Below, in pieces: positions 23,595-35,105 of a DNA stretch of 64,000 nt. The stretch lies in contig NC_060254.1 of NCBI RefSeq assembly GCF_921293095.1, positions 106,664,917 to 106,728,916 on the forward strand, read 5' to 3'. Numbering within the stretch: position 1 is the stretch's first letter; the number at the start of each line of letters is the position of its first letter. The translations under genes and the position numbers were made by a program. Under the pieces are notes generated by a model. It had not been told where the DNA came from and ran no database searches. It saw only the letters and a program-made list of their open reading frames with translations. This stretch comes from Ischnura elegans (Eukaryota > Arthropoda > Insecta > Odonata > Coenagrionidae).

Positions 23595-23886
23595 TTCTCG
23601 AGGATTCTGGAAACGGCCAGCCGTCGTCCGAAAGGCAAGGGGGTAGGGGAGAGAGATAGTGGTCTTTCACCCTCCACAACAACAACCCCAACCATTCAAG
23701 TGACTGACTCACGACAGGATCCGAAGTTCTAGTCGTCACTAGAACCGCAGCAATAAAAGCGCAGAAACCTTTCCCGTACGCGCTCGACTTTTCGCGACGA
23801 CGCAATCGACGCGATAATGGCTTTAGAGACATCTGCCGCTCAAGGTTTGAACTACATCCGCTAAGCATATATATAGATACTCCGTC
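23595..23886 (+). promoter_or_regulatory. Heat-shock promoter of gene C
   Basis: TATA box TATATATAG at 23878-23886. The HSE at 23595-23612 is TTC-TC-GAG-GA-TTC-TG-GAA, so one unit has decayed from GAA to GAG compared with gene B. The downstream site reads GAC-TT-TTC-GC-GAC. Induction strength may thus differ between the two copies. Confidence 0.78.
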
Positions 23887-23907
23887 CCGCTCTTCAGCAA
23901 GCAGATT

Positions 23908-24030
23908 GAATCTGTGTTTCCGAGTGCAAGTTGGGCCAACCCAGCGAATTGAGCTATTCTCCAGACGACGGGTGCACGGGGTTTTCTTCCTTGAATATTT
24001 GCCAAGGCTTTCATACATCTTGGAGTGAAT
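23908..24030 (+). other. Non-coding first exon (5' UTR) of gene C
   Basis: Ends GAGTGAAT before the donor GTAAGTAC at 24031; the intron runs to 24769 (739 nt) and its acceptor abuts the ATG. The start is estimated from the TATA box. Confidence 0.7.
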
Positions 24031-24769
24031 GTAAGTACACTTCACATCAAACCTCATTATTATCATGGCTTAGCCCAATCTCCAACTAAACCCGCCTCAG
24101 TAACAAATGACTCGCACTCTCATTGCGTTCAGCATAGCTATTGTTTGTATCACCAATAGCGACCCAGATTGTGCTCGCATTACTATTGAATTTTGAGGAA
24201 ATTCATCATTCATCGTTACTTGAGAATACGTCAAATTCTACATGTCTGAAGTCCTTTTATGGATTTATAACCATTAAAAATCAGAGTCCTGTCGATAATA
24301 CTCTACGTAGTACTTACCCTATTATGGAGTAGTGTACATAAATGCCATCCAGAGGACTCTGCAAACAACCGAGTCTTGACTCTATCTATGTTTTATGATA
24401 AAAATAATGCCCTATCGCGCGTTAAATCTAATTCTGAAACTGGATTAGAAGTTTTGACTGTCACAGGCGACCTTAAATTGCTCTTGTCTTGCAGCGGATA
24501 ATGACTCTCTTCTATTTTTGAACTGTATGCAACGAGTATTATTTGATAATTACGCAAGCTATGCTTTGTATGCCTTCTTATTTGGAGGTATGTTCCATCT
24601 TTCAACTCCTCCACAAGCAGATTGCCAAGTTTTTGCCTCGGCTTTTGTATAATAATTTAACCATAGTGAAGGCTAATACTCTTGTGTATAGTGACATGCG
24701 ATTACGTGTTCATCGCTTCGGCTGATGAGGCACAGAGACTGATTTTCTCTGACGCACGTCTCCTTTCAG

Positions 24770-26138
24770 ATGTCTAGGTACGCAATGGCTCTCCGTCCAT
24801 TCTTCGCCCGTCATCCATGGACCACGTCCAGGGGTCCCTTGCAGATTTTCGACCAGAATTTCGGGCTCGGCATGGACATGGACGATCTCTTCCAGCCAAT
24901 CCTCCCCTTCCCCACTCTCTACTACGACCGCCCGTGGCGCCATCTTGCGGGCGCCGACAGCGGCACCTCCAGCGTCGGCATGGACAAGGATGGCTTCAAG
25001 ATCATGATGGACGTGCAGCACTTTAAGCCGGAGGAGATCACGGTGAAGCAGGTGGAGGATTGCGTGGTGGTTGAGGGGAAGCACGAGGAGACGGAGGACG
25101 AGCATGGCTTCGTCTCCAGACACTTCGTGAGGCGATATACGCTCCCTCAAGGCGTCGATCACCAAGCACTCAACTCCACCCTCAGCTCCGACGGCGTCCT
25201 CATCATCACAGCACCAAAGGTGGGTACACCACACGAGAAACAATGATTAGCCGTGATCCAGATGACGTTTAAAAATTACTACGGCTTTATTCGAACAGCA
25301 TTCTCGTGAAATCAATACGTTCAGGCGTTCCTTAGTTGGCTTGGGTATTGCCGGTTGATGAAATAACATTGAAGTTTTCCCACTGCTATTTTTGGTGGTT
25401 AACATTGTGCCCACGATTGCAGGCACGAAAGTAAGAGTATGTAATTGGGAGAAATAGCACAAAGGAATCTAGGAATTCTAAAAGTGCAGTCCATGTCTTC
25501 CTTTAATTTGTAAATCAATTGAGAATCCGGAGACCACTACCACTCGATAAATAAATATCCCATTTTCTCACTTATAATGTTAATGTAGTGTGATTTTATT
25601 GTTCCCGAAAGTAATTGCAAAGAGTGATTGTAGCAATTAACCCCAGCTTCTATTCATGACGACACATTAGTCGGTGTTAGTTTGTAAAATGAATTTCGAG
25701 TCACTGGACCACCATTTCTGAAGCGTTTAATTAGAAATGTAACTAACTGTAACATTCATTTTTCCTGTAAATTTGCTCTTAACAATTGACAGATTTTCTT
25801 AATGGAAATTTTCTGTAAATATTCACTCAGATCAATTTATATCATTCTATCGTTATACACTTCTTTCAAATTCAACCCTCTCAAGAAAATTGCCATCGGA
25901 ATGTTTTTAAAGCTATTGTACACTCTGTAACGAATTCATACATTAATGAAAGCAATGAGATAAATTTTATTTATCATGAGACTACACTTGATAAACTTTC
26001 CGAAATGCTAATTGAGCGTGTCTAATATTTTCATTCCAGGTGGAAAAGATGGATGAGGGAAATACACGTACGATTCCAATTGCGCAAACGGGGACTCCGG
26101 CCATCAAAGATGCTGCCAAGAAGAAGAGCAACAAGTGA
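24770..26138 (+). CDS. sHSP gene C (alpha-crystallin family, l(2)efl-like), two coding exons
   Basis: Recent duplicate of gene B, 182 aa. Exon 1 is 24770-25219 (150 aa); the intron is 25220-26039; exon 2 is 26040-26138. Domain layout equals gene B: aromatic N-terminal region 1-70, ACD 71-150 with HFKPEEITVK and GFVSRHFVRRY, IPI motif at 162-164. Exon 1 differs from gene B at Thr124 and Ile145. Exon 2 differs at three sites (IPIAQ for IPIEQ, GTP for GNP, and Lys for Ser near the end). Ile145 replaces a Thr in the last ACD strand, a mild change. The whole unit from about 23578 through the R1 repeat past 27200 is duplicated with gene B's unit, in the same orientation. Confidence 0.96.
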
Positions 26139-26594
26139 AGAAGGCCTCATTAGTCATCACTTTCTCTTAAACTACCTCCTTTTACATTCTTGAAACTCAA
26201 GACAGATGTTCTCTGTGAATTACAAATACTTTTTTCTGACTGTATTTTTTTACCATCAGTTTCATACGTGTATTTACCGCGTCTGTTATAATGCATTTAG
26301 AAGCCGTGTGAGGCCTTAGCAATCATTCAAATCGTGTATTAGGAACATTACATTTTGTTTTATTTTGTTTGTACATTATTTGTATTTCAGTTCCTAGCAA
26401 AAAGTAATTTGCGCAAAAACGTTTTCTTAATGTATTGCCATAGAGAAGTTAACGAGTGTAGTTCATTTATGGAAGTGAAAAATCTCGTTATAAGACTGAT
26501 TCTTTTTAGTTTATAGGTGCTCAAATGGCAGTAATGTGATTTTGAGAATTTTCATTCAATTTCAATGAATTTTATCTTGGTGTATGAATGTTCA

Positions 26595-26600
26595 AATAAA
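26595..26600 (+). terminator. Poly(A) signal of gene C
   Basis: AATAAA about 460 nt after the stop, conserved in position with gene B. Confidence 0.6.
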
Positions 26601-26689
26601 AAAATCCTGTGATTTAAATGTCTTTTTTTAATTATTCACCATCAGTTGTGGGTACCAGTAATTAAACTGGCATATGTTCAGAGTTACTA

Positions 26690-27235
26690 AGGGAGTTTTA
26701 CAACCAACAATCTTACGGTAATTGCGCCGCGCAGCAAAGTGACGAGATTGTCAAGTGATATGATGGCTGCGTGGCAACGCCTACTTAATTTGCTGTAAAC
26801 AAGGCATCATACGCATCAACGATGTGCACCGTGGAATCAATTACACGTTACTTCAATCGCACCATTAATTGTGACATGCATTTTAGAAGACTTTCGATTC
26901 TTTGTCTCTTCATACACACAGCAACATGCTGCCCCTCCTTAATTTCGTGATGAATTTGAGCTTTTCTCAATTAGTTACCATTGTAATTCGAGTAACATGA
27001 TTTTAAATAACTGCGATAGAAAAAACGCAGCACTTGTAACTTCAAATACCTAGTTTCGCCAAGTTAAGTCGTTAAGTACGTATGCATTAAGAATGACGTG
27101 GACTATCTCTTCTTCTGCTCATCGATCAACCGGACCGTATTCTTACGTGGCGTTTTTTCTGGTCATTTTTGGCCTGATGACAAAGACTCCCGCCTCCTGA
27201 CGAATGAATGCATACGTGCGCCAAGGGGGCGACAC
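26690..27235 (-). repeat. Dispersed repeat R1, copy c (partial)
   Basis: Uninterrupted counterpart of copy b, without the nested MITE. Similarity is lost after about 27215, at the GTGCGCC sequence. Confidence 0.72.
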
Positions 27236-27349
27236 ATAGAGCATCTCTATGAGAAGCTCTATGGGGCGACAGAACTGCGATATATCGTAAAGAAAACCTC
27301 TTTTGTTTTGATTTTTCCGGAGCCCCAGTGGTCCAACGGCCAATGCCGA

Positions 27350-28374
27350 GTCTACACTAGTAACTTAAGTGACTACTTAAGTTGGCTCTGTATTTAAGTT
27401 GGTAGTGTAGGTGTCACCAGCTTCATTTAAGTACACCTCCACTTAAGTCATCTTAGAACCCAACTTAAATTGCGTAGGCAACTGTTTCCGCACGGTTGAA
27501 GCTCTTCATGTGTTGTAAATGGCACATAATACCCATCTCACATCATCCCGTTGATTATGTTCCAAGTTGTGCTGTATTGTATGATGTGGTTATTGAGCGT
27601 TCTATTTCGTTAGTTAATTTCTAGTGTTGGGGATATTAATTTGACGAATTTATTTTGTAGTGTTTCTTATCTTATTGTTGGTTTTATTTCCGTGAAAACT
27701 AATTGCTATGCCTGTTGCTCACGGTGAAACTCGATTTATAAAACTTAGAAACGTTTTAAGGAATTTTAAGACTGACAATGAGACGACGGCAGAGGATCCG
27801 GTAAAACAGTTTATTTTCCATGGTGTCATAATCGAAAATAACGTAAACGAATGCACTCAGGAACTTCCCAACCACTGTTATTGAAACTTAATGTTAGTCC
27901 TAGGGATGCCGAGGGAGATAAGATGTGGCGATTTCATTGAACGTGGGAGGAATTAATGGTTGAAATTTAACATCAATGGTTTTAATAAAGCAGTGGAATT
28001 TGACTAGCAATAAGTGTTTTTGTTTACGTTATGAATGTCATTCCACGAAGTCACGCTTAGTAATTCTAAATTCCTCTGGCTCCATCACCTCTCGCCATAT
28101 AGCGTTCCCTCAGGAACTGAAATCGGTCTTTTTTTTTTAACCTTCTGAATCCAAAATGGTTAATTCACGGAGTTTGGAAGTTTAATTCAAATAACAGTCG
28201 CTTTGGATCAAAGAATCACTAATTGCTCTCCTAGACCTTCATCTGTCAAAATAACTGTTTCCCGATATAGACAATCACGGTGCTGAAGTCGACTTAAAGC
28301 TCAAGTGTAGCTACCGCACCACATTTAAGATTATGTTTAAGTGAAGTCACTTAAGTTAAGTGTGTAGTGTAGAC
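27350..28374. mobile_element. TIR element, about 1.0 kb, with clustered CTTAAG motifs near both ends
   Basis: The ends GTCTACACTA and TAGTGTAGAC are exact inverted repeats. Inside both ends AACTTAAGTGACT-type blocks recur in both orientations (27363-27450 and 28325-28360), so the subterminal regions are themselves palindromic. No transposase frame is seen. No clear target duplication, so the superfamily is unassigned. Confidence 0.72.
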
Positions 28375-28428
28375 AAGGCACAACCCAACGTAGAGGCGCT
28401 GGTGTAGCATGTTTTCCTGGGCAGTCTG

Positions 28429-29726
28429 CTGGGCAGTAATGAACAGAGGGCTGCTATATTGAATCCCGCTATAAACAAAGGTGGTATTGAGGCTTATTGA
28501 TAGTTATTAGTGTTAACTGCTGACTTTTTTTTATTGCTTAGAGTGCCCCTTACGATGTTGGAATGTGCTCGATGAAGGATATGAGTCTCAATGATCTTGG
28601 TTATTGCTAAATTGCATGGGTATGAATGGTATTTGGTGGTGAAAATGTGAGCAATTCTTTGTTTCCTACATTATTCCATTTTGATTTCAACCTGTGATTA
28701 GCTAACCTTTTCTCATGTTTTCAACATTTCATGGTGTCTTGTATTCCTTATATTGCAATACGTTTTTCATTATATTTGCAGTTTTTCTAGTGTTCAAACT
28801 ACTCATGATCACTACTGCTATGCTTAGGTTTGTTTAATGCTAATAATTTTGTTGGTTATATATTTATTTTGCTATTTCAACTCTGTCCTTTCAACTGTTT
28901 AATTGTCATCAATTGAGCTTAATTCATGCAGTGTTTCTACAATGTGTACATTTCTTAAAACTTTCTCTTTCATTTTGCAGTAAGAACTTAATTTCTACTA
29001 CAATGGCATAGATATTCATAACTTTTCTTGTTGCCTACTTTTGGAATACTTTCTTTCGTATAAGTGATGGATATTAACTTCCAAGAACCTCTCATTTTAA
29101 GACTCCGCTGCCAAGATATGCTATCTTATTGGGAACTCATCATGAACTACTTCCTACGAAATAATGTCCTTCTCCTTTCATAGTTAAATAATTATCTTAT
29201 ATGAAATGATATCCAAACTTGCATGCTTATTTTTAGTGAAGTGGTGTTATGGTCTACAGTTTTAGGATTAGCATTATTTTCCCTGTCCCAGAGCTGTTGC
29301 CAGATACATCTACCTCAAGGAAAATTGGGTCACCCTCTTTGTCTATAACTGTGGAGTGTTTACTTAAGTAATGGAATCTGTCACCTATTACGCAAAGGCT
29401 GCTCATCTATCATTGCAATGAACTGTTGTCATTGATATTTGTTGCTTGTGCATCTCATCCCTATTGAAAATGCCCCATTGATCCCCGCAGGGAATTGAAA
29501 TTCCCTGTAGTTCCCCGCAGGGATTCTTAGTTCCCCATAGGGATCTATTTTTCCTTATAGGGAATTGAGGTTCCCTATGGGGAATTATAATTCCCTGCAG
29601 GGAATATCGATTCCCTGTATGATATAGTGGAATCCCTATAGGGAATTGGAATTCCCTACAGGGAAATAGAATTCCCTACAGGGAATTAGAAATCCCTACA
29701 GGGAATTATAATTCCTTACTGCCCAG
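28429..29726. mobile_element. TIR-bounded element, 1.3 kb, carrying a palindromic-unit array
   Basis: The ends CTGGGCAGTAA and TTACTGCCCAG are exact 11-bp inverted repeats. A second CTGGGCAGT lies just outside the left end (28417-28425). The interior up to 29465 is T-rich with no recognised coding; the last 250 bp are the palindromic array described separately. No target duplication was found, so the boundaries are plausible but unproven. Confidence 0.5.
29466..29720. repeat. Array 1 of TTCCC-TRYRG-GGAA palindromic units
   Basis: About a dozen units in which TTCCC (or ATCCC) is separated from GGGAA by a short palindromic core such as TGCA, TATA, TACA or TATG, for example TTCCCTGCAGGGAA. Each unit is itself an inverted repeat; linkers of 4-8 bases (ATTATA, ATTGAA, ATAGA) differ. 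The array re-occurs at 32147-32335. Confidence 0.9.
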
Positions 29727-29734
29727 ACAACACT

Positions 29735-29905
29735 CGTTCATGGAATCCATGGTGGAAAAGTGATGGATGTATCCATGATGGATATAAGGAATGGAATCCA
29801 CATGGATCATAGATGGATTTCATGTAGAAGTTTCCATCATAACTACCAAGGAAATGTACCATGGAATTCATTTGGATTCAATCCATATTCCATGATGTAA
29901 TGTTA
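29735..29905. repeat. Array of imperfect TGGATCCA / CCATGG palindromic units
   Basis: Immediately after array 1, a second motif repeats in both orientations: TGGAATCCATGG, GGATGTATCCATGATGGAT, GGAATCCACATGGATC, ACCATGGAATTC. Units are 12-20 bp and degenerate. Confidence 0.75.
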
Positions 29906-30690
29906 CCTATGTCAAAGGAGTTTTCTGTTTAAATTTTAACGATGGGTAATTTATGCATAATTTTTATATTATTGAATTAAATTACTCGAAAAATGGTATG
30001 TATCGTATGTATGTGGTCACCCATATATCATTCTAGGCTACAAAATGTGCAAACAGGGACAACCAAGTATTTGCACAACTTTTGATAACTACGGAAAATA
30101 TATATTTGGCGTATAATACACCTAATTTACAAATTTTTGCCCATTATATCACGTACTTATTTAAATATAACGGATTAAAATTCGTATTTCGAAACTTCCG
30201 CCAGAACGGCCGGCGGCCATCTTACTAGCCATCGCTATCGAAACAAAATCGAAACTATCGAAACTGTGTTTACATTCGTTGTTACTGTATTTTGTGACTT
30301 TGTGAAACTATCTGTGCTGGAAAATTTTGTTTTTTACAAGCAAATTTACATCGAATTACGCTGTGGAAGAGGAAAATAATACGTGTTTCGCAGTGGAGAC
30401 TAGGAAAAGGGATTGGAAGATTACTGTCTCATTCACCATGAAATCAACGCCGGAAAAAGTGGCTCTAAGAAGCACGATGAGATTTGAGGAAGGTGCCTTT
30501 TTCAGCATAGTAGTGAGGACCGTTTAAATGTAAGTAAATGGAACATTTTCTTTATTCGATAGAAATCACCAAATTTGTGTATCTACTCTTTCACGAATAA
30601 TACGATTAATGAATCCCTAATTTCAATCCAATAATTATTTAAGATTACGAATTGATTATTACGTTCTCACTGTAATTACAATTGAGCGTT
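29906..30690. other. No gene recognised
   Basis: Contains a GC-richer patch at 30200-30250 with repeated TCGAAAC motifs, followed by an open stretch to 30527 that lacks an ATG at its start and ends just before a donor-like sequence (TAAATGTAAGTAAATG). This might be a promoter and first exon of an unknown gene or transposon. I cannot support more. Confidence 0.4.
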
Positions 30691-30691
30691 A

Positions 30692-30903
30692 TTTTTTTTT
30701 TTTTTTTTTTTATTTTTTCTCTCAAACCACCGGATACAGCTCGTATTGGCCATTTTACACCGGGGTGTTCATCAAATGTAACAATTAAACATACACAAAC
30801 GACCATGCCCTGGATCGGGAAAACCCACCCAGGCGGGACTCGAACCCGCGACCTCTTGTTTGGCAGGCGAGAACGTTACCCCGCCGCCACCGAGGTCGGC
30901 GAT
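30692..30903 (-). mobile_element. tRNA-derived SINE
   Basis: On the minus strand the sequence starts with a tRNA-like head: an A-box-like stretch CGACCTCGGTGGCGG (about 30885-30900) and a perfect pol III B box GGTTCGAGTCC (30846-30836). A non-tRNA body follows and the 3' end is a poly(A) run (T run on the plus strand, about 30692-30712). This head-body-tail order is that of a SINE transcribed by RNA polymerase III and mobilised by a LINE. The tRNA arms do not fold as a functional tRNA, so it is not a tRNA gene. Confidence 0.85.
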
Positions 30904-32146
30904 CGGCGGTCGGCGGTCCTTTATCATTGCTTTCGCTGGCATAGTAAAAGTACAATCAATTTAGGCCGATTGAGTTGAAATAGCAGGGTTCTCGCAGTAG
31001 AATCCTCTTTGTTAGCAGTTCTTTATGACAATAAAGAATTAGTCTTAACTCGTACACGAAGGGTTTTCTTGAAAATGAATTGCCATGGAGAATATGTCGA
31101 AGCCTTATAGTTAATAATAAGCAGTTCAAACCATAGCCATGTATTATTCTCACTGATCATTATCATTTAGGTATTGATTTGTGTCTTTAGTAAAATTTTC
31201 ACTAATGCCTTACAGTTGGAAGAGAATGCAGAAAACTACATGCACTGGAAAAAGATGTAAGGTCCTTTGATGATAAAGAAAACAGTGACGCCTCATGTAT
31301 AAGATTGCCCGGATGAGAGCATCCCAGTCTCTCCAGACTGTCCCGTAATTAGGAAGAGAAAAATTCTCCTGCTGGAGCATGAAGAGCCCAAGGAGGTGCA
31401 AAAGGAACATGCTTTCCCCGGAAATGGTAACGAGAAGGCTGATGAAGAAAATTCGTATCCATTGATGCTAGAGGACCACATTATTCCTAACACAAGTGAG
31501 GCTCCCACTTTTACAGAAAAGAGGGTACAAACTTAGATGAAGTATAAGATCAAACACGAAAAAAGAAGTGGTTGTTCTCGATCAATTGCAACTTCTCCAA
31601 TGAAAGTTGAAAATAAGTGTTTTGCTTTACCCATCCTTGCCATTAATTTTGAATGTGACGTTTGTGATAGTACCTCCAGTGAAAACTTGGATTTATCATT
31701 TTGAGAGAGTGCCTGTAGTTATTCCTCAGACTGTTCAGAGCATTAAGAAAATGAAGTGAAGGAAATCAGTGTAAAGCACACAATATTTTACATTATAATA
31801 AATCCTACTCTGTTTTTGAGGATTCCATGTTTAGGTTACAGTATAATTTCCTCATTATTTGATTGTATTTTTGTATTTACTAGGCATCTAATGATATGCC
31901 TAAAATTAATAAAATTCAATGATTCCCTGCAGGTTCTGGCCCATTAATTTTGGAGTAATTATTCAACTATTAGTCGTACTTTAAGGTATGTGTTGCCTCT
32001 AATGTAAAAAAGCTTGAGTGATTGAATGTTAAGGGAAATTAACTTCCAATGAAGTCAGTGAAATGTTATACTTGTATTGGGTATTTATCCATTGCTCTCG
32101 GTTATATCTGCAATGAAAATTTAGAATACAATTTGTACACAATGTA
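30904..32146. other. No gene recognised; decayed open stretch at 31305-31535
   Basis: The plus strand at 31305-31535 reads an acidic, Lys-rich frame (DESIPVSPDCPVIRKRKILL, then LEHEEPKEVQKEHAF) ending in a stop. I do not recognise it. It could be the remains of a transposon or a retroposed host gene. Confidence 0.35.
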
Positions 32147-32335
32147 CCCAGGATTTCCTATTCCCTATGGGGAATGATTCCCTGCGGGGATTGATTCCCT
32201 GCGGGGATTGATTCCCTGCGGGGAATGATTCCCTGCGGGGAATGATTCCCTGTGGGGAATGATTCCCTGCGGGGAAAATCCCCATTGCCAATTCCCCGTA
32301 GGGAATTTCCCTGTAGGGATTTACAATAGGGATAT
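32147..32335. repeat. Array 2 of TTCCC-TRYRG-GGAA palindromic units
   Basis: Six to eight near-identical units of GATTCCCTGCGGGGA(AT) with a period of about 19 bp, flanked by more degenerate units (TTCCCTATGGGGAA, TTCCCCGTAGGGAA). More homogeneous than array 1, so probably younger or recently expanded. Confidence 0.9.
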
Positions 32336-32649
32336 GCGTGTAAAATTGTTAATTTCCACAGATTTCATCTCCAGTGTGTCATATTTAAATTGTTATTGTT
32401 GTATTTCTTTTACCAGTTATTGTATCAATAAATACCAATGTCCACTGAAGTAAGTTTCCGAGATCATTATTCTTACCAACCACCAGATCGCCAGTTGACT
32501 TTGTACATTAATCTTGTATTATGGTTACTGCTTTCGTAACCTTGGGAAGTTCTTCAGGAAGATTTTCCTACATTCATTGCCATTAATTTCTCGCAATAGC
32601 AGTAGCATTATTGAATAGCAGGCCCTATCGTGACGAGTAAAAAAGTTTG

Positions 32650-32990
32650 AAACATGCGCCGAGATGTGCATTCAAACTTCGCGGCAGCCTTGGACCACTG
32701 GCATAGATGGATGGCACTGATGTATCAAAACCTATACGCGTTATCCCCTTGCGTGCGCAACGTAGATGTCGAGCGATGTGAGTTGAGGCCTTTTCAAAGA
32801 ATGACGCGGCTGCCCCACCCTCCACCTGATTGGCAGTAGAAGGGGCAGTCACAGATTGCAAATGACCTTGATATGGTGTAGACGGACTGTGGGGTAGGTC
32901 TGGGTTGGCCAAGGAGGTTGTTGGAGTGCCCAAAGCAAGGGGGAGGGCGGCGTTAGCCCAAGAATAGCTCGCAACGAAAGCGGCGAGGTG
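32650..32990 (-). repeat. Dispersed repeat R1, copy e (partial)
   Basis: Inverted relative to copy a; shares the CACCTGATTGGCAGTAGAAG block and GTAGACGGACTGTGGGGTAG. It joins directly to a LINE 3' end at about 33005. Confidence 0.7.
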
Positions 32991-33004
32991 ATTTTTTTCT
33001 CTTC

Positions 33005-33213
33005 ACCTATGTAAAACTTAATACATGTTTCTTAATTTTATTATTATTTCTAACAGCATATGGTAGTGCAATTCGTTAGTATGCATGGCGTTTCTTAGAC
33101 TGTGTGGTGTGCATGTGGGACTCCAATTGAATGCTTTATGATGGTGATTGATCACCCCATGCCAAACACCATAGAGGTGGCTTGCTGGGTATTATGCAGA
33201 TGTATATAAATCT
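33005..33213 (+). mobile_element. LINE 3'-end fragment
   Basis: Fullest plus-strand copy of the LINE tail: TTATTATTATTTCTAACAGC, GTGTGGTGTGCATGTGGGA, GGTGATTGATCACCCC, then GGGTATTATGCAGATGTA. It matches 13487-13700 in inverted orientation. Confidence 0.7.
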
Positions 33214-33313
33214 ATGAATTAGGAAAATTGCAGATTCAGGATCAACATTTCAGTGCTCACTTAAAAAAGCAACAGAATTCATCGCGATATAAATTGCTTG
33301 TTCGTGAGAAATG

Positions 33314-33560
33314 GAGCAGCTGAGTTTTATTTGCGGTCCGACGTCGAGGCCGACTCGACAGGCTAATCAGGGAGCCGATTTTGTAACTTTACGTTCGAGC
33401 GTAAAGATCCGGTTTCCGTGGAGTTTAGATCAACAGCTCGAAAACAATTGAAGGAGTGATTGTGTAACTTTACGTTCGAAAGTATTCCGGCTCTCGATCG
33501 AAAGGATCTCTTCGTCAACACATCACTTGACGTTAAGGCTATCGAATCGTTCGCAGGTGA
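33314..33560 (+). repeat. Short dispersed repeat copy 2, followed by a CTTTACG hairpin
   Basis: 33314-33362 matches 13991-14036. It is followed by CTTTACG-TTCGAG-CGTAAAG (33387-33406), a perfect 7-bp stem with a 6-base loop. A half copy of it lies near 33465-33480 (ACTTTACGTTCGA). Confidence 0.6.
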
Positions 33561-34824
33561 GGTTTGGGATGGAATTCAAATGTTTATTACCTTTCATGGT
33601 CACGTTGTATGTCCTTTTTTTGGGATTAAGTGAATTATGCAATCAATTATATTTATAAATTGCAGTGTTTTATGTTGTTAATTACGTGAATTTGTAGTAA
33701 ATTGACAAATATTTACAATTTGTACGTGTTTCTTTACTATAATGTAAAGATGAGGAAATTTACATTTACTTCTCTATGTACTGTGTGTGCAATTGAAATG
33801 AAATTATCTTTTTTGGCATAACAAGAATTATGCATTCAATTTAATTTATAAATCACAGAGTTATGTTTTTAATAACGTGAATGAGTAGTGAAATTACATA
33901 GATGAATACAATTTGTACGTGTTAGTTTACTATATGATACAAAGATGAGGACGTTTACATTTGCTTATCAATGTAATGTGTGTGTAATTCGTGTGTGCAA
34001 TTGAAATGAAAGCCTTTTTGCATGCTTGATTTAGACGTGGTTGCACTATAGTATATTAGCTAAATTATAGCTGCGCTATAATACATTCACAAAAATTTAT
34101 ATTCTCTACAATGTTTAATTTAATTCGGAACGTCGGGCGGTTAATGACAAGTAAAATGATTTAATTGATGTACTCAAATAGTTTATTTTAACTTCTCATT
34201 GACGTCGTAAATTAAGTGGAATTTATATGTTTTTACGTACTTCAATTAATGTCTCTGATGCGATATCGTTTCCTCAAAAAGGGTAAATATCGAACTGATA
34301 TTCGGGTGTTTGAGACGAGAGGAGATATCAAAGATGACTATGCATAATTGCTTTTTCTTTCGAGTAATGGGTGAAAGGTTTGTGATGATGAGAATGTTTT
34401 TGATTGAGAATATTAAGGTATTTATTTATTTCATAAGTTACGTTTTTTAATGTTTACCTAACTACTATTATTAAAACATGTCGTACTAATTCACAGTCGT
34501 CAGTTTTTATTCCTGGCAAATATATTCAATAAACTGCGGTATTGCCCCTTGCGGACACTCAAAGGCGAAGACAAGAGCCTATCAATATCGATTATTCATA
34601 CATATATTTAATCTAAATGAATTAACTCACTTAAAAAAACATGCAAGTTATTATTTAGCGAATTGCAAAAGTAACGAAACGGAGACTTACCGCGGCATTA
34701 CAAAATAGCGATATCTGAGTAAAAACTACTTATCCCAAATATCAGCTACGCTCCAACGGAAAGGAGGGTATCTATTACTGTACTGAATTGAAAAAAAAAT
34801 GATTATACGTAAAGTTAAAATATG
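33561..34824. other. No gene recognised
   Basis: AT-rich spacer. 33640-33740 and 33830-33920 are weakly alike (ATTTATAAATTGCAGTGTTTT, then AATTTGTACGTGT), suggesting an old local duplication. Confidence 0.45.
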
Positions 34825-34887
34825 TCGTAAAACAGGTATGATATCAGAAATATCGATCAGCAAGCGAGTACCCTCTCGGCTGATCCA

Positions 34888-35083
34888 GAGCATGGGCGAA
34901 AGTTCCAGAGGGCGACCCTCCCCTCCAATGCCTTACACCCCCTCCCTTTTACAAACCCCTCCCCTCCTGTTTATCCTCTCCAGAACCTTCCCGCAGGTCC
35001 CAAAAATTCGCGGCGTTCGCGGAGCGAATGACTGAGACATCTGACGACGAAAATGGGAACTAAAATGGATCGACATATATACC
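34888..35083 (+). promoter_or_regulatory. Heat-shock promoter of gene D
   Basis: TATA box TATATACC at 35076-35083. HSE: GAA-AG-TTC-CA-GAG at 34898-34910, preceded at 10-bp spacing by a GAG that is GAA in genes E and H. A second half-site GAA-CC-TTC lies at 34983-34990, about 90 bp upstream of the TATA box. Confidence 0.78.
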
Positions 35084-35105
35084 AACGCCCGCCAAGAATC
35101 GGTAT

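Noticed and set aside
24710-25243. Long open frames antisense to sHSP exons (also at 15981-16256, 35960-36370, 42017-42427, 49598-49909, 63309-63719)
   Set aside because: GC-rich coding sequence with few TTA/CTA/TCA codons opens the opposite strand; they are shadows of the sHSP reading frame.
29466-29720. CRISPR-like array
   Set aside because: Units are degenerate palindromes with 4-8-base linkers in a eukaryotic genome, not direct repeats with unique spacers.
30327-30527. 66-codon open frame next to a donor-like site
   Set aside because: Starts without ATG and matches no family; noted only as a possible first exon of unknown nature.
30836-30900. Possible tRNA gene (good B box)
   Set aside because: No cloverleaf or 3' end; followed by a non-tRNA body and poly(A), so it is a SINE head.
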